In this document: in pieces, positions 16,137 through 23,228 of the stretch | How the letters are laid out: each line of letters begins with the position of its first letter | How positions within the stretch are numbered: position 1 is the stretch's first letter | NCBI GenBank assembly: GCA_045649415.1 | Contig: JAZRPY010000018.1 | Coordinates: 1-27,650 of the forward strand | DNA length: 27,650 bases | DNA from: CAKSQL01 sp045649415 | Lineage (GTDB): Bacteria; Bacillota; Clostridia; UBA1381 | Reading direction: 5' to 3' | The notes under the pieces: model-generated | What the model was told of the DNA's origin: nothing | The model's database searches: none | What the model saw: only the letters and a program-made list of their open reading frames with translations | Made by a program: the position numbers and the translations under genes

Positions 16137-16562
16137 ATGGCACAAAAAATTGCAGGTTATATTAAGTTACAAATTCCGGCTGGTAAAGCAACACCGGCAC
16201 CCCCTGTTGGTCCTGCTTTAGGTCAACATGGTGTCAACATTGTTCAATTTACTAAGGAATTTAACGAAAAGACAGCAAAGGACGCAGGTTTGATTATCCC
16301 TGTTGTTATTACGGTTTACGCTGACCGTTCTTTCTCCTTTGTTACAAAAACTCCACCGGCTGCAGTATTGTTAAAGAAGGCTTGTAAGATTGAAAAGGCT
16401 TCAGGCGTTCCTAACAAGAACAAGGTTGCAACTGTAAGTAAGGCAGATGTAAGAGCTATTGCTGAACAAAAAATGCCTGACTTGAATGCAGCAAGTATTG
16501 AAGCAGCTATGAGTATGATTGCCGGTACTGCAAGAAGTATGGGTATCGTAGTAGAAGACTGA
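16137..16562 (+). CDS. rplK: Large ribosomal subunit protein uL11
   Basis: 141 residues, the usual length. The N-terminal domain (YIKLQIPAGKATPAPPVGPALGQHGVN style) contains the proline-rich thiostrepton-site region. The C-terminal RNA-binding domain contains KTPPAAVLLKKA and ends in GTARSMGI. uL11 forms the base of the GTPase-associated stalk. AAGGAGGTGG precedes the ATG. It is followed by rplA after a 68-nt gap carrying an L1-like motif. Confidence 0.98.
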   Translation: MAQKIAGYIKLQIPAGKATPAPPVGPALGQHGVNIVQFTKEFNEKTAKDAGLIIPVVITVYADRSFSFVTKTPPAAVLLKKACKIEKASGVPNKNKVATVSKADVRAIAEQKMPDLNAASIEAAMSMIAGTARSMGIVVED

Positions 16563-16580
16563 TTATAAGGTTTTAATTAA

Positions 16581-16613
16581 GTGGGAGAGAGTGAAAAACT
16601 CTTGGTTGACCAC
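16581..16613 (+). promoter_or_regulatory. Putative L1-binding autoregulatory motif before rplA
   Basis: GTGG (16581-16584) pairs with CCAC (16610-16613), and AGAGT pairs with ACTCT, leaving GAG opposite TGGTTGA. It shares GTGGGAG at the 5' end and GTT-A-CCAC at the 3' end with the motif before rplK. The ribosome binding site of rplA lies 5 nt downstream, so L1 binding here could block initiation. Inference from the family of L1 operators. Confidence 0.55.
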
Positions 16614-16630
16614 ATAAGGAGGAAAAGAAT

Positions 16631-17326
16631 ATGTTCAGAGGTAAAAAATATCAGGACAGCGTTAAGCTGATTGATAAAGCAAAGCAATATGATGCTAATG
16701 AAGCATTGGATTTAGCTGTTAAAACAGCTAAGGCAAAGTTTGATGAAACTGTAGAGGTTCATGTTAAGTTGGGTGTTGACTCAAGACATGCTGACCAACA
16801 GGTAAGAGGTGCTATCGTTCTTCCTCATGGTACAGGTAAAACCTCAAAGGTTTTGGTATTCGCTAAGGGTGAAAAGGCTGAGGAGGCAGTTGCTGCAGGT
16901 GCTGACTATGTTGGTGAAATGGAGCTTGTTTCTAAAATCCAGGGCGAAAACTGGTTTGATTTTGATGTTGTTGTTGCAACTCCAGATATGATGGGTGTTG
17001 TAGGTCGTTTGGGTAAGGTTTTAGGTCCTAAGGGATTGATGCCATCACCAAAGGCAGGCACAGTTACTATGGATGTTGCTAAGGCAGTTGCTGAAATTAA
17101 AGCAGGTAAAATTGAGTACAGACTTGATAAAACAAATATCATTCACTGTCCAATAGGAAAGGTTTCCTTTGGCAAGGATAAGTTGGTTGAAAACTTCAAC
17201 ACACTTATGGATGCTATTATCAAGGCAAAGCCGTCAGCTGCAAAGGGTCAATACTTAAGAAGCGTAGTTGTTTCTTCAACAATGGGCCCTGGTATCAAGT
17301 TGAACAGTGCTAAAATTTCAGGTTAA
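16631..17326 (+). CDS. rplA: Large ribosomal subunit protein uL1
   Basis: 231 residues, the usual length. Seen: the N-terminal KKYQDSVKLIDKAKQYD; VKLGVDSRHADQQVRGAIVLP; the domain II segment MMGVVGRLGKVLGPKGLMPS; and the C-terminal VVVSSTMGPGIKLN. uL1 forms the mobile L1 stalk near the E-site and also acts as a translational repressor of its own operon. ATG 16631 has AAGGAGGAAAAG upstream. It is the last gene before an internal promoter and L10 leader. Confidence 0.98.
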   Translation: MFRGKKYQDSVKLIDKAKQYDANEALDLAVKTAKAKFDETVEVHVKLGVDSRHADQQVRGAIVLPHGTGKTSKVLVFAKGEKAEEAVAAGADYVGEMELVSKIQGENWFDFDVVVATPDMMGVVGRLGKVLGPKGLMPSPKAGTVTMDVAKAVAEIKAGKIEYRLDKTNIIHCPIGKVSFGKDKLVENFNTLMDAIIKAKPSAAKGQYLRSVVVSSTMGPGIKLNSAKISG

Positions 17327-17342
17327 TTTTTAAAATTAACTA

Positions 17343-17371
17343 TTGACAAAGGTTGTTGTGTGTGATATAAT
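17343..17371 (+). promoter_or_regulatory. Internal promoter for rplJ-rplL
   Basis: A perfect TTGACA (17343-17348) and a perfect TATAAT (17366-17371) lie 17 bp apart. It is the strongest consensus match in the window, fitting a gene needed in four copies per ribosome (L7/L12). The -10 lies within an inverted repeat. Confidence 0.9.
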
Positions 17372-17397
17372 ATACGAGTTGTGTGTTATATCACACA
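17359..17397 (+). repeat. Inverted repeat spanning the rplJL promoter -10
   Basis: TGTGTGATATAA (17359-17370) is a perfect reverse complement of TTATATCACACA (17386-17397), with 15 nt between them. A second TGTGTG (17380-17385) can also pair with the right arm's CACACA (17392-17397), giving two exclusive hairpins. Confidence 0.8.
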
Positions 17398-17399
17398 TG

Positions 17400-17530
17400 A
17401 TAATATAATCCGTAGACAGCAGGTGCTATATTATTTAGCGTAAGTCCTGCCGAGGGTAAAATTAGAAATCTATTTAATGTTGATTTTTAATGCTCTTTGC
17501 TCCGTCTACGGCAAAGAGCTTTCATTTTTA
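17400..17530 (+). promoter_or_regulatory. L10 leader (ribosomal protein autoregulatory RNA) with terminator
   Basis: The leader has the known L10-leader plan: GCAGGTGC paired in the region of GTCCTGCCGAGG, an upstream CCGTAGAC (17410-17417) and its complement GTCTACGG (17504-17511). The latter overlaps a terminator stem GCTCTTTGC/GCAAAGAGC (17492-17500 and 17511-17519) followed by TTTCATTTTT. The family rule is that the L10-L12 complex binds the kink-turn region and favours termination; pairing of 17410-17417 with 17504-17511 would break the terminator. Confidence 0.88.
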
Positions 17531-17565
17531 TTGAAAGCGTACAGCTTTACAGGAGGTGAACAAAA

Positions 17566-18261
17566 ATGCCAAGTGAAAAAGTATTAGAAGCAAAGAAAGC
17601 GCAGGTTGCTGAGGTTATCGAAGCTTTGAAAGGTGCAACAACAGGTGTTTTAGTAGATTATCGAGGTCTTACTGTTGAAGAAGACACAAAGCTAAGAAAT
17701 GACTTGAGAGCTGCAGGTGTTCAATACTTTGTTATTAAGAACACATTGCTTCGTTTGGCAGCAAAGGAAACAGGCCTTGATGGCTTAGATGAGATTTTGC
17801 ATGGACCTACTGCTTTGGCAATTTCAGAGGATGCTGTTGCTCCGGCAAAGGTATTGGCTGAATTTGCAAAAAGTAATGAGAAAATGGAAATCAAATCAGG
17901 TTTCATGGAAGGCAAGGTTCTATCTTTGGATGAGGTTATGCAACTTGCAAAAACCCCGAACAAGGAAACACTTATTGCAAAAGTTATGGGCAGCTTGAAC
18001 TCTCCAATATCCGGTTTGGCAAGATTGCTTAGCACAATCGTTGATGGTGGAGTTGAAATTGCAGACTTAGTTGCAAAGAAGGCAGGAGAAGCGCCTGCAG
18101 AGGAGCCAGTAGCAGAAGAAAAGGTAGCAGAAGAAGCTGCTACAGAGGAAGCTGCTGAGGCACAAGAGGAAGCACCTGCTCAAGAGGCAGCTCCAGTTGA
18201 AGAAACAACTGAAGAAGCAGCTATAGCAGAGGCTGAGGAAACAGCACAAGATGCTGAATAA
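17566..18261 (+). CDS. rplJ: Large ribosomal subunit protein uL10 with a long acidic C-terminal tail
   Basis: uL10 anchors L7/L12 dimers to the ribosome stalk. Residues 1-173 are a normal L10: KVLEAKKAQVAEVIEALKGA; VDYRGLTVEEDTKLRNDLR; FVIKNTLLRLA; GPTALAISED; and the C-terminal helix SPISGLARLLSTIVDGGVEIADLVAKK that binds L12. Residues 175-231 (about 18088-18258) add an extra tail made almost only of Ala, Glu, Pro, Val, Thr and Gln; most bacterial L10 proteins stop near residue 165-175. There is no frameshift: the stop is 34 nt before rplL. ACAGGAGGTG precedes ATG 17566. Identification is certain; the tail's role is unknown. Confidence 0.97.
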   Translation: MPSEKVLEAKKAQVAEVIEALKGATTGVLVDYRGLTVEEDTKLRNDLRAAGVQYFVIKNTLLRLAAKETGLDGLDEILHGPTALAISEDAVAPAKVLAEFAKSNEKMEIKSGFMEGKVLSLDEVMQLAKTPNKETLIAKVMGSLNSPISGLARLLSTIVDGGVEIADLVAKKAGEAPAEEPVAEEKVAEEAATEEAAEAQEEAPAQEAAPVEETTEEAAIAEAEETAQDAE

Positions 18262-18295
18262 TTATTAAAAAATATTGATACAGGAGGTCAAAACA

Positions 18296-18673
18296 ATGGC
18301 AGACGTACAAAAAATCTTAGATGAAATCAAAGAATTAAAGTTACTTGAAGTAGCAGAATTAGTTAAGTTAATGGAAGAGGAGTTTGGTGTATCAGCAGCA
18401 GCTCCAGTTATGGTTGCAGGTGCAGTAGATGCAGGTGCAGGTGCAGCAGCAGGTGCTGAGCAAAGCGAGTTCGAAGTTATCCTTGCAGATGCAGGTGCTT
18501 CAAAGCTTGGTGTAATCAAAGTTGTTAGAGAAATCACAGGTCTTGGCTTGAAGGAAGCAAAGGCTTTAGTTGACGAAGCTCCAAAGCCAATCAAGTCAGG
18601 TGTTGATAAGGACGAAGCTGAATCAATCAAGGCTAAGCTTGAAGAAGCAGGCGCTAAGATTGAGTTGAAATAA
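18296..18673 (+). CDS. rplL: Large ribosomal subunit protein bL12 (L7/L12)
   Basis: 125 residues. The N-terminal dimerisation helix (VQKILDEIKELKLLEVAELVKLMEEEF) is followed by an Ala/Gly hinge and the C-terminal domain with EFEVILADAGASKLGVIKVVREITGLGLKEAKALVD, which recruits translation GTPases. I choose ATG 18296 because CAGGAGGTC (18281-18289) is directly upstream; an in-frame TTG at 18275 lies before that site. Translation is probably coupled to the DUF177 gene that starts 2 nt after the stop. Confidence 0.98.
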   Translation: MADVQKILDEIKELKLLEVAELVKLMEEEFGVSAAAPVMVAGAVDAGAGAAAGAEQSEFEVILADAGASKLGVIKVVREITGLGLKEAKALVDEAPKPIKSGVDKDEAESIKAKLEEAGAKIELK

Positions 18674-18675
18674 TT

Positions 18676-19191
18676 ATGATTATTGACCTATCCGAAATTA
18701 TTAAGGATTACGGTGGTAAACTGAGTATTTCAGCTTCAATTGAAATGGACGACACCGATTTTTTGGGTGAATCGTTTGTTTTTGATAAGCCACTCAATAT
18801 AAAGGGTACTATCACTAATAACACGAAATCTCTTGAATTTGTTGCTAAGGCAGAGGGTGAAATGCAGGTGCATTGTGCAAGATGCAATAAGGCTTTTGTT
18901 GTGCCTGTTTCGTTTCGCATCAAGGAAACCTTGGTGGGAGAGGATGGAGAGATCACTGACGATGAAATGATAGTTTATTCAGGTGATAAGTTAGACATTT
19001 TAGAAATTGTTTTAAACAGCTTTTTAATGAGTGTTTCGGGCAAGTATCTTTGCTCGGAGGACTGTAAGGGCTTATGCCCTAAATGTGGAGCTGATTTAAA
19101 TGAAGGACAATGCGAATGTGACACTACTGAGATTGACCCAAGATGGGCAGGCTTACAGGAAATTATGAAGAAAATGACTGATACCGAATAG
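18676..19191 (+). CDS. DUF177/YceD-family protein (probable 23S rRNA/L32-linked factor)
   Basis: 171 residues, matching the DUF177 (YceD/YlbN) family, which is almost always encoded just before rpmF, as here (14-nt gap). The family is linked to 23S rRNA accumulation and ribosome assembly. Seen: an N-terminal beta-rich part; CARCNKAFVVPVSF (first CxxC); VGEDGEI; and a C-terminal CSEDCKGLCPKCGADLNEGQCEC with several cysteines that could bind zinc. The ATG is 2 nt after the rplL stop and no clear Shine-Dalgarno sequence is visible, so translation is probably coupled to rplL. The family is secure, the function less so. Confidence 0.92.
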   Translation: MIIDLSEIIKDYGGKLSISASIEMDDTDFLGESFVFDKPLNIKGTITNNTKSLEFVAKAEGEMQVHCARCNKAFVVPVSFRIKETLVGEDGEITDDEMIVYSGDKLDILEIVLNSFLMSVSGKYLCSEDCKGLCPKCGADLNEGQCECDTTEIDPRWAGLQEIMKKMTDTE

Positions 19192-19205
19192 GAGGTGCGA
19201 TTAAG

Positions 19206-19388
19206 ATGGCAGTACCTAAGGGTAAAGTATCGAGATCAAGAAGAGATAAAAGACGCGCGAATTGGAAACTTGCAATTCCGGGGATGGTTGAATGTCCTCA
19301 ATGTCATGAATATAAGATGCCTCATAAGGTTTGTAAAGCTTGTGGCTATTACAACGGTAGAGAGGTAGTCAAGGTTTCTGAAAACTAA
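19206..19388 (+). CDS. rpmF: Large ribosomal subunit protein bL32
   Basis: 60 residues, MAVPKGKVSRSRRDKRRANW at its start. Cys30/Cys33 and Cys43/Cys46 form a zinc site, so both L32 and L33 in this window are zinc-type (C+). AGGAGGTGCG precedes the ATG. It ends the operon at a strong terminator. Confidence 0.97.
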   Translation: MAVPKGKVSRSRRDKRRANWKLAIPGMVECPQCHEYKMPHKVCKACGYYNGREVVKVSEN

Positions 19389-19396
19389 TCTTTTAG

Positions 19397-19440
19397 TTGC
19401 AGTTATATCATAGATTTTATGGTATAACTGCAATTTTTTT
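19397..19440 (+). terminator. Terminator after rpmF
   Basis: A 16-bp stem (19397-19412 with 19418-19433, one G-T pair) and a 5-nt loop are followed by seven Ts. Confidence 0.93.
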
Positions 19441-19555
19441 ACATTTTTATAGGATATATATTATATATATCTATAAATATATGGCAATAAATACAAAATA
19501 TGTAAGAATAAATAACACTTTGTAATTATTTTTTGATGATTTTGCAAAAATCATA

Positions 19556-19583
19556 TAGACAAATTCTAAATTTATGGTATAAT
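19556..19583 (+). promoter_or_regulatory. Promoter of ppdK
   Basis: TAGACA (19556-19561) and a perfect TATAAT (19578-19583) have a 16-bp spacer and a TGn extended -10. The 85-nt leader contains a small hairpin GGTGGG/TCTCACC (19590-19608). The stretch 19441-19555 is very AT-rich and shows nothing else. Confidence 0.75.
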
Positions 19584-19673
19584 AAGGAAGGTGGGTTTTA
19601 ATCTCACCAAAAATTAGTGTACAACCATTCAAGGTTTGTATGGATAGAAAATAAATTACAGGAGGAAAACAAA

Positions 19674-22304
19674 ATGAGCAAAAAGTATGTTTATTTGTTC
19701 TCAGAAGGAAACGCAACTATGCGTGAGCTTCTTGGTGGTAAAGGTGCTAACCTTGCAGAAATGACCCAACTTGGATTACCTGTTCCTCAGGGATTCACAA
19801 TTTCAACCGAGGCTTGTACTCAATATTATGAGGATGACAGAAAAATCAACGAGGAAATTCAGGCGCAAATCAACGAGCACATTGTAAAGATGGAAGAAAT
19901 CACAGGCAAAAAGTTTGGTGATTTGGAAAACCCATTATTAGTTTCAGTTCGTTCAGGTGCAAGAGCTTCAATGCCTGGTATGATGGATACAATCCTAAAC
20001 CTTGGTTTGAATGAAGATGTTGTTAATGTAGTAGCTAAGAAAACAGGCAATGAAAGATGGGCTTGGGACTGCTATAGAAGATTTATTCAAATGTATTCCG
20101 ATGTTGTTATGGAAGTTGGAAAGAAATATTTTGAAGAGTTAATCGACAAGATGAAGGCTAGTAAGGGAGTTACTCAGGATGTTGACTTAACTTCTGATGA
20201 TTTGAAGGAATTGGCAAATCAATTTAAGGCTGAATATAAGGCAAAGATTGGTGAAGATTTCCCGACAGACCCAAAAGAACAACTTATGGGTGCTGTTAAG
20301 GCAGTTTTCCGTTCATGGGACAATCCAAGAGCAAATGTATATCGTCGTGACAATGATATTCCATATTCATGGGGTACTGCAGTAAATGTTCAGGAAATGG
20401 CATTTGGTAACTGGTCAGACGAATCAGGTACAGGTGTTGCATTTACCCGTGACCCTGCAACAGGTGAGAAGAAGCTTATGGGCGAGTTCTTGATGAATGC
20501 TCAGGGTGAAGATGTTGTTGCTGGTGTTAGAACACCGCAACCTATTTCAGCATTAGCTGAGGTTATGCCAGAAGTATTTGAGCAATTCCAGACTGTTTGT
20601 AAAAAACTTGAAAATCACTATCGTGATATGCAGGATATGGAGTTCACTATTCAAGATAGAAAGTTGTTTATGCTTCAAACAAGAAATGGTAAGAGAACTG
20701 CACAGGCTGCATTGAAGATTGCTTGTGACTTAGTTGATGAGGGTATGAGAACAGAGGAAGAAGCTGTTGAAATGATCGATCCTCGTAACCTTGATACATT
20801 GTTGCACCCACAATTCGACGCTGCTTCATTGAAGGCTGCAACACCAATGGGTAGAGCTTTAGGTGCATCTCCTGGTGCTGCTTGCGGTAAAATCGTATTT
20901 ACTGCTGACGATGCTAAGGAATGGGCTGCAAGAGGTGAAAAGGTAGTATTGGTTCGTCTTGAAACTTCACCTGAAGATATCGAAGGTATGAAGGCTGCTC
21001 AAGGTATCCTTACAGTTCGTGGTGGTATGACATCTCACGCTGCAGTTGTTGCTCGTGGTATGGGTACTTGCTGCGTATCAGGCTGTGGCGATATCGCTAT
21101 GGATGAAGAGAACAAGAAGTTCACATTGAATGGTAAAGAATATCATGAGGGAGATTCAATCTCACTTGATGGTTCAACAGGTAACATCTACGATGGTATC
21201 ATCCCAACAGTTGATGCTTCAATCGCAGGTGAATTTGGAAGAATTATGGCTTGGGCAGACAAGTTCAGAACAATGAAGGTAAGAACAAACGCTGATACTC
21301 CTGCTGATGCTAAGAAAGCAAGAGAGTTAGGTGCTGAGGGTATCGGTCTTTGCCGTACAGAGCATATGTTCTTTGAGGGCAATAGAATTGATGCATTCAG
21401 AGAAATGATTTGTTCAGACACAGTTGAAGAAAGAGAAGCTGCTCTTGAAAAGATTTTACCAATGCAACAAGGCGACTTTGAAAAGCTTTATGAAGCATTA
21501 GAGGGTAACCCTGTAACAATTCGTTTCTTGGATCCTCCTCTACATGAGTTCGTTCCAACAGAAGAGGCTGATATTGCATTGTTAGCTAAGGCAAAGGGTA
21601 AGACAGTTGAAGCTATCAAGGATATCATCAATGGCTTACACGAGGCTAACCCAATGATGGGACACAGAGGTTGTCGTTTAGCAGTAACATATCCTGAAAT
21701 TGCAAAGATGCAAACAAAGGCTGTTATCAGAGCTGCAATCAATGTTCAAAAGGCTCATCCTGATTGGGCAATTGTTCCTGAAATTATGATTCCATTAGTT
21801 TGTGAAATCAAAGAATTAAAGGTTGTTAAGAAGATTGTTGTTGAAACTGCAGACGCTGAAATTGCAGCAGCAGGAAGCAACTTGAAGTATGAAGTTGGTA
21901 CTATGATTGAAATTCCTCGTGCTGCTATAACAGCTGACGAGATTGCTGCTGAGGCTGATTTCTTCTGCTTCGGTACAAACGACTTAACACAAATGACCTT
22001 CGGATTCTCTCGTGATGACGCAGGTAAGTTCTTAGATGCTTATTATGATACTAAGATTTTTGAAAATGACCCATTCGCAAAGTTAGACAGAAATGGTGTT
22101 GGTAAGCTTATGGAAACAGCAATCAAGCTTGGTAAGCCTGTTAATCCAAAGCTTCATGTTGGTATCTGTGGTGAGCACGGTGGTGACCCATCATCAGTAG
22201 AGTTCTGTAATGAGCTTGGCTTGAACTATGTTTCATGTTCACCATTCAGAGTTCCTATTGCAAGATTGGCTGCTGCTCAGGCTGCTATTAAGAAGAGCAA
22301 GTAA
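19674..22304 (+). CDS. ppdK: Pyruvate, phosphate dikinase
   Basis: PPDK interconverts pyruvate + ATP + phosphate and PEP + AMP + PPi; in many anaerobes it works glycolytically, saving energy as ATP. I start at ATG 19674 (876 residues) because ACAGGAGGAAAAC precedes it; an earlier in-frame GTG at 19617 has no site. Seen: the N-terminal ATP-grasp domain (GGKGANLAEMTQLGLPVPQGFTIS; SVRSGARASMPGMMDTILNLG); the central phosphohistidine domain GGMTSHAAVVARGMG with His455; and the C-terminal TIM barrel with GLCRTEHMFF, TIRFLDPPLHEF and GTNDLTQMTFGFSRDD. The gene is monocistronic. Identification is certain. Confidence 0.98.
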   Translation: MSKKYVYLFSEGNATMRELLGGKGANLAEMTQLGLPVPQGFTISTEACTQYYEDDRKINEEIQAQINEHIVKMEEITGKKFGDLENPLLVSVRSGARASMPGMMDTILNLGLNEDVVNVVAKKTGNERWAWDCYRRFIQMYSDVVMEVGKKYFEELIDKMKASKGVTQDVDLTSDDLKELANQFKAEYKAKIGEDFPTDPKEQLMGAVKAVFRSWDNPRANVYRRDNDIPYSWGTAVNVQEMAFGNWSDESGTGVAFTRDPATGEKKLMGEFLMNAQGEDVVAGVRTPQPISALAEVMPEVFEQFQTVCKKLENHYRDMQDMEFTIQDRKLFMLQTRNGKRTAQAALKIACDLVDEGMRTEEEAVEMIDPRNLDTLLHPQFDAASLKAATPMGRALGASPGAACGKIVFTADDAKEWAARGEKVVLVRLETSPEDIEGMKAAQGILTVRGGMTSHAAVVARGMGTCCVSGCGDIAMDEENKKFTLNGKEYHEGDSISLDGSTGNIYDGIIPTVDASIAGEFGRIMAWADKFRTMKVRTNADTPADAKKARELGAEGIGLCRTEHMFFEGNRIDAFREMICSDTVEEREAALEKILPMQQGDFEKLYEALEGNPVTIRFLDPPLHEFVPTEEADIALLAKAKGKTVEAIKDIINGLHEANPMMGHRGCRLAVTYPEIAKMQTKAVIRAAINVQKAHPDWAIVPEIMIPLVCEIKELKVVKKIVVETADAEIAAAGSNLKYEVGTMIEIPRAAITADEIAAEADFFCFGTNDLTQMTFGFSRDDAGKFLDAYYDTKIFENDPFAKLDRNGVGKLMETAIKLGKPVNPKLHVGICGEHGGDPSSVEFCNELGLNYVSCSPFRVPIARLAAAQAAIKKSK

Positions 22305-22307
22305 TTT

Positions 22308-22347
22308 AAAAAAATGTCTTGACCTTATTGGTCAAGACATTTTTTTT
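22308..22347 (+). terminator. Terminator after ppdK
   Basis: A perfect stem of 17 bp (22308-22324 with 22330-22346) and a 5-nt loop end in a T-run of eight. The 115 nt from there to nth show nothing but a weak TAGTAT/ATACTA inverted repeat. Confidence 0.93.
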
Positions 22348-22462
22348 ATAGTAAAAATTTATATTTCAATCTCTTAATTCTATAGTTTAGTTGTTTTATA
22401 ATAGATATTTTTATGGTGTGAAGCTTTTAGGACTCGTATGGCTTTTTAGTATATGAATAATA

Positions 22463-23098
22463 CTATTTCTTTACGCCAATCCTTTTGCAGATATCATTAA
22501 GCACACATTCATTGCATTTAGGGGAACGGGCAACACACACTGCTCGTCCGTGATTCACAAATTGATGGCACATTTTTAACTGATAATCAGGTGGCACAAT
22601 TTTAACTAAATCCATTTCGATTTTTTGAGGCTCGTCGGCTTTTGTAAGTCCCAAGCGTCTGGAGAGCCGCATACAATGAGTGTCCACAACAACTGCAGGC
22701 TTTTTATATATGTCACCAAGCACAAGGTTGGCAGTTTTTCTGCCTGTACCAGGAAGGGTTAAAAGCTCCTCCATTGTGTCGGGTACAATTCCGTCATACA
22801 CATCGCACAGCCTTTGGCAAGAAAGAATTATATTCTTTGCCTTGTTTCTGTAAAAGCCGATAGAACGGATGTCATTCTGAAGTTCTTCATAGTCGGCATT
22901 GGCAAAATCTTCAGGACTTTTATATTTCTTAAACAATTCCTCGCACACAATATTAACTCTTGCATCTGTGCATTGAGCAGATAATTGTGTGGCAATAAGC
23001 ATTTCAACGGGATTAGAGTAATTAAGCGAGCATTTAACAACGGGATAGATTTTGTCTAACCTTTCCCTGATTGCACAAACAAGCTCTTTTTTCGTCAT
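22463..23098 (-). CDS. nth: Endonuclease III (DNA glycosylase/AP lyase)
   Basis: Nth removes oxidised pyrimidines in base-excision repair and cuts the abasic site. The start is placed at 23098 (MTKKELVCAIRERLDK, 211 residues), with AAAGGGGTG upstream; the longer frame begins in the promoter region. Seen: the helix-hairpin-helix LPGTGRKTANLVLG with catalytic Lys121; VDTHCMRLSRRLG with catalytic Asp139; and the iron-sulfur cluster Cys188-x6-Cys195-x2-Cys198-x5-Cys204. The gene stands alone, divergent from glyA. Identification is certain. Confidence 0.97.
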   Translation of the reverse strand: MTKKELVCAIRERLDKIYPVVKCSLNYSNPVEMLIATQLSAQCTDARVNIVCEELFKKYKSPEDFANADYEELQNDIRSIGFYRNKAKNIILSCQRLCDVYDGIVPDTMEELLTLPGTGRKTANLVLGDIYKKPAVVVDTHCMRLSRRLGLTKADEPQKIEMDLVKIVPPDYQLKMCHQFVNHGRAVCVARSPKCNECVLNDICKRIGVKK

Positions 23099-23120
23099 AT
23101 ATAACACCCCTTTCAATAGT

Positions 23121-23149
23121 ATTATAATATTTTCTTGGGTTTTTTTCAA
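23121..23149 (-). promoter_or_regulatory. Promoter of nth
   Basis: On the minus strand, TTGAAA (complement of 23144-23149) and TATAAT (complement of 23121-23126) are 17 bp apart, 22 bp before the start codon at 23098. Confidence 0.7.
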
Positions 23150-23166
23150 TATTTATTTATAATCTA

Positions 23167-23195
23167 TTGCACTATTCTTAAATAAAGTGTATAAT
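23167..23195 (+). promoter_or_regulatory. Promoter of glyA
   Basis: TTGCAC (23167-23172) and TATAAT (23190-23195) are 17 bp apart. The leader is only about 25 nt. It is divergent from the nth promoter. Confidence 0.75.
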
Positions 23196-23228
23196 AGAAA
23201 TATAATAGGTTATACGGGGGATGAAAAG

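Noticed and set aside
15859..16137. 92-codon frame across the nusG end and the rplK leader
   Set aside because: Its first half is nusG in another frame and its second half is the structured rplK leader; no start site is supported.
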